Shown here piece after piece: positions 31,086 to 32,243 of a stretch of 32,243 bases of DNA (within the stretch, counting starts at the first letter, position 1; each line of letters starts with the position of its first letter). Both the position numbers and the translations under genes were made by a program. Source of the DNA: Gemmatimonadota bacterium. Lineage in GTDB: Bacteria > Gemmatimonadota > Gemmatimonadetes > JACCXV01 > JAHWKZ01. The stretch covers positions 1-32,243 of the forward strand of contig JAICQP010000011.1 in the NCBI GenBank assembly GCA_025937815.1, in the 5' to 3' direction. Under the pieces are notes generated by a model, which searched no databases, was not told the DNA's origin, and saw only the letters and a program-made list of their open reading frames with translations.

Positions 31086-32026
31086 GCGCGGCGCTCGAAG
31101 CGAACGGCCGGACCGTGGCTCTAACGATCGACGGGCGGGACGTCGCGGTTCCAGAGGGCGCGACGCTGCTGATGGCATGCCGCGCGGCGGAGATCGCCAC
31201 TCCGACACTCTGCTTCCTCGAGACGCTGGCGCCGGTCAACACGTGTCGGGTATGCGTCGTCGAAGTCGAGGGCTCGCGCGCCCTGGTTCCCGCCTGCTCG
31301 CGACCGGCGGAACCCGGAATGGTCGTGTCCACCGACAGCGAGCGCGTCCGGCACAGCCGGAAGATGGTCCTCGAGTTCCTCGCGTCTTCGGTCGACATGT
31401 CGCTCGCCGGCACTGAGATCCACGGATGGATGGAGACGTACGGAGCGAACCCCGGTCGGTACGGGCCTGTAGCCGAGAGCGTGGCGCAGCCTCCGAAGGT
31501 GCAGGACGATCTCTACGTCCGCGACTATTCGAAGTGCATCCTGTGCTACAAGTGCGTTCAGGCGTGCGGCGTCGAGGCCCAGAACACGTTCGCGATCGCC
31601 GTCGCGGGCCGCGGGTTCGACGCCCGCATCTCGACCGAGTTCGACGTCACGCTGCCCGACTCGGCATGCGTGTATTGCGGAAATTGCATCGGCGTGTGCC
31701 CCACCGGCGCCCTGATCTTCAAGACCGAGTTCGACATGCGCCGGCAGGGGACATGGGACGAGTCACGCCAGTCCGTGACCCGTACTGTGTGCGCCTACTG
31801 CGGGGTGGGCTGCAACCTCGACCTGCACGTCCAGGACAACCGTATCGTCAAGGTAACCTCGCCCCTCGACCACGACGTCACGAGCGGCCACCTGTGCATC
31901 AAGGGACGCTTCGGCTGGCAGCACGTGCAGGCGGGCCTCGACGATCCGGCCGGTCCGGCGCCGGCTCCCGATACGGCCCCAGGATCATCGAGCGGGTCGC
32001 CTCCCGATCGACGACCAGCGTCATGA
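31082..32026 (+). CDS. Fe-S subunit: detached N-terminal region of formate dehydrogenase alpha (HoxU/NuoG-like)
   Basis: This 314-residue protein starts with GTG 31082 in a GTGA overlap. Domains: a plant-type [2Fe-2S] ferredoxin (C44, C55, C58, C72); two [4Fe-4S] motifs CxxCxxCxxxC at 152-162 and 196-206; then the formate-dehydrogenase [4Fe-4S] domain (C237, C240, C244, C272) with K274 in LCIKGRFG, equivalent to E. coli FdhF Lys44. The His/Cys cluster present between the first two domains in NuoG is absent. Homology to FDH alpha stops right after GRFGWQHVQ and resumes at the N-terminus of the protein encoded at 27356. The tail (285-314) is Pro/Ser-rich. The two polypeptides must assemble to build one alpha subunit. 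The 3' end overlaps the convergent cytochrome b gene by 128 bp. Confidence 0.93.
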   Translation: MSAALEANGRTVALTIDGRDVAVPEGATLLMACRAAEIATPTLCFLETLAPVNTCRVCVVEVEGSRALVPACSRPAEPGMVVSTDSERVRHSRKMVLEFLASSVDMSLAGTEIHGWMETYGANPGRYGPVAESVAQPPKVQDDLYVRDYSKCILCYKCVQACGVEAQNTFAIAVAGRGFDARISTEFDVTLPDSACVYCGNCIGVCPTGALIFKTEFDMRRQGTWDESRQSVTRTVCAYCGVGCNLDLHVQDNRIVKVTSPLDHDVTSGHLCIKGRFGWQHVQAGLDDPAGPAPAPDTAPGSSSGSPPDRRPAS

Positions 32027-32243
32027 ACAGGTGCCCCAGCGTGAAGCCCACGAACGCCCAGACGACCAGGAAGTGCCAGAAGCGCGCCCACACGTAGCCG
32101 CCCATCCAGCCGGCCAGAGGTAGCGAGACCGGCTTCCATATCGCGAAGCCGGTCGCCACCGCGAGGACCCCCAGTGCGAACGTCCCCGTGTAGGCCAGCT
32201 TCTGAAGACCGTTGTAGACCTCGTACTCCGGCTTCTCCCGACG
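31899..32243 (-). CDS. cytochrome b/b561-like membrane subunit, C-terminal part (runs off the right edge)
   Basis: About 115 codons lie in the window. Reading from the edge, ...EKPEYEVYNGLQKLAYTGTFALGVLAVATGF is a TM helix, then IWKPV...GGYVWARFWHFLVVWAFVGFTLGHLFMTLVV is a second TM helix with His residues placed as haem ligands. A Pro/Arg-rich cytoplasmic tail ends in SRSVP. This is the C-terminal half of a cytochrome b561/PhsC/FDH-gamma-type di-haem subunit that passes electrons to or from a periplasmic or membrane-bound molybdoenzyme. The start lies outside the window. It may serve the Tat-exported molybdoprotein encoded at 25926-26624 (same strand). The formate dehydrogenase beside it looks soluble and NAD-linked. 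Confidence 0.85.
   Translation of the reverse strand, partial: RREKPEYEVYNGLQKLAYTGTFALGVLAVATGFAIWKPVSLPLAGWMGGYVWARFWHFLVVWAFVGFTLGHLFMTLVVDREATRSMILGPYREPAPDRPDRRGPPARAASRSVP

Overview
The window is high-GC DNA (roughly two thirds G+C by eye), densely coding, with no rRNA, tRNA or CRISPR array that I can see. The organism looks like a Gram-negative, free-living bacterium: there is a small outer-membrane beta-barrel ending in Phe, several lipobox lipoproteins and Tat-type signals. Multidomain class III cyclases with AAA/TPR or TolB/TPR modules fit soil or sediment lineages such as Gemmatimonadota, Eisenbacteria-like or Acidobacteriota groups. No marker gene fixes the phylum, so this placement is only an inference.

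Layout. (1) 89-6205, all minus strand: an unknown zinc-ribbon protein under a SAM-I (S-box) riboswitch with its own terminator (6441-6593), a CRM/YhbY-domain ORF, an outer-membrane beta-barrel, a second copy of the zinc-ribbon family, NADP-type glutamate dehydrogenase, a small YdeI-like protein and an ABC1/UbiB-family kinase. (2) 6686-10062, plus strand: a translationally coupled SbcD-like nuclease and a YhaN/SbcC-like ATPase with a membrane hairpin. (3) 10010-13863, minus strand: two tandem six-TM class III nucleotidyl cyclases and a lipoprotein with a clear intrinsic terminator. (4) 14006-18919, plus strand: a zinc-ribbon/cyclase/AAA/TPR giant and a Tat-exported class V aminotransferase-fold protein. 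(5) 19050-25740, minus strand, tightly overlapping: cyclase-TolB-TPR, AtuA N-domain, GT39-like membrane glycosyltransferase, AtuA C-domain, enoyl-CoA hydratase and a SAM methyltransferase. (6) 25926-27217, minus strand: a Tat/lipoprotein sulfite-oxidase-fold molybdoprotein and a SnoaL-like lipoprotein. (7) 27356-32026, plus strand: an NAD-type formate dehydrogenase operon. (8) The right edge holds the C-terminal part of a cytochrome b on the minus strand.

The most notable system is the formate dehydrogenase. The catalytic subunit has an in-frame TGA at residue 83, followed by a textbook bacterial SECIS hairpin with the same UGA-to-loop spacing as E. coli fdhF, so it is a selenoprotein. It lacks the usual N-terminal Fe-S part. 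That part (2Fe-2S, two 4Fe-4S clusters and the FDH-type Cys motif with the catalytic-domain Lys) is encoded separately, two genes downstream, after a NuoE-NuoF fusion. The alpha subunit is therefore split and its order permuted.

Other points of interest are the SAM riboswitch in front of an unrecognised zinc-ribbon family, four class III cyclases within 16 kb (two with the catalytic Asn replaced by Thr), a roughly 65-bp dispersed repeat sitting just after the stop codons of two unrelated genes, and an AtuA homologue split around a glycosyltransferase gene.
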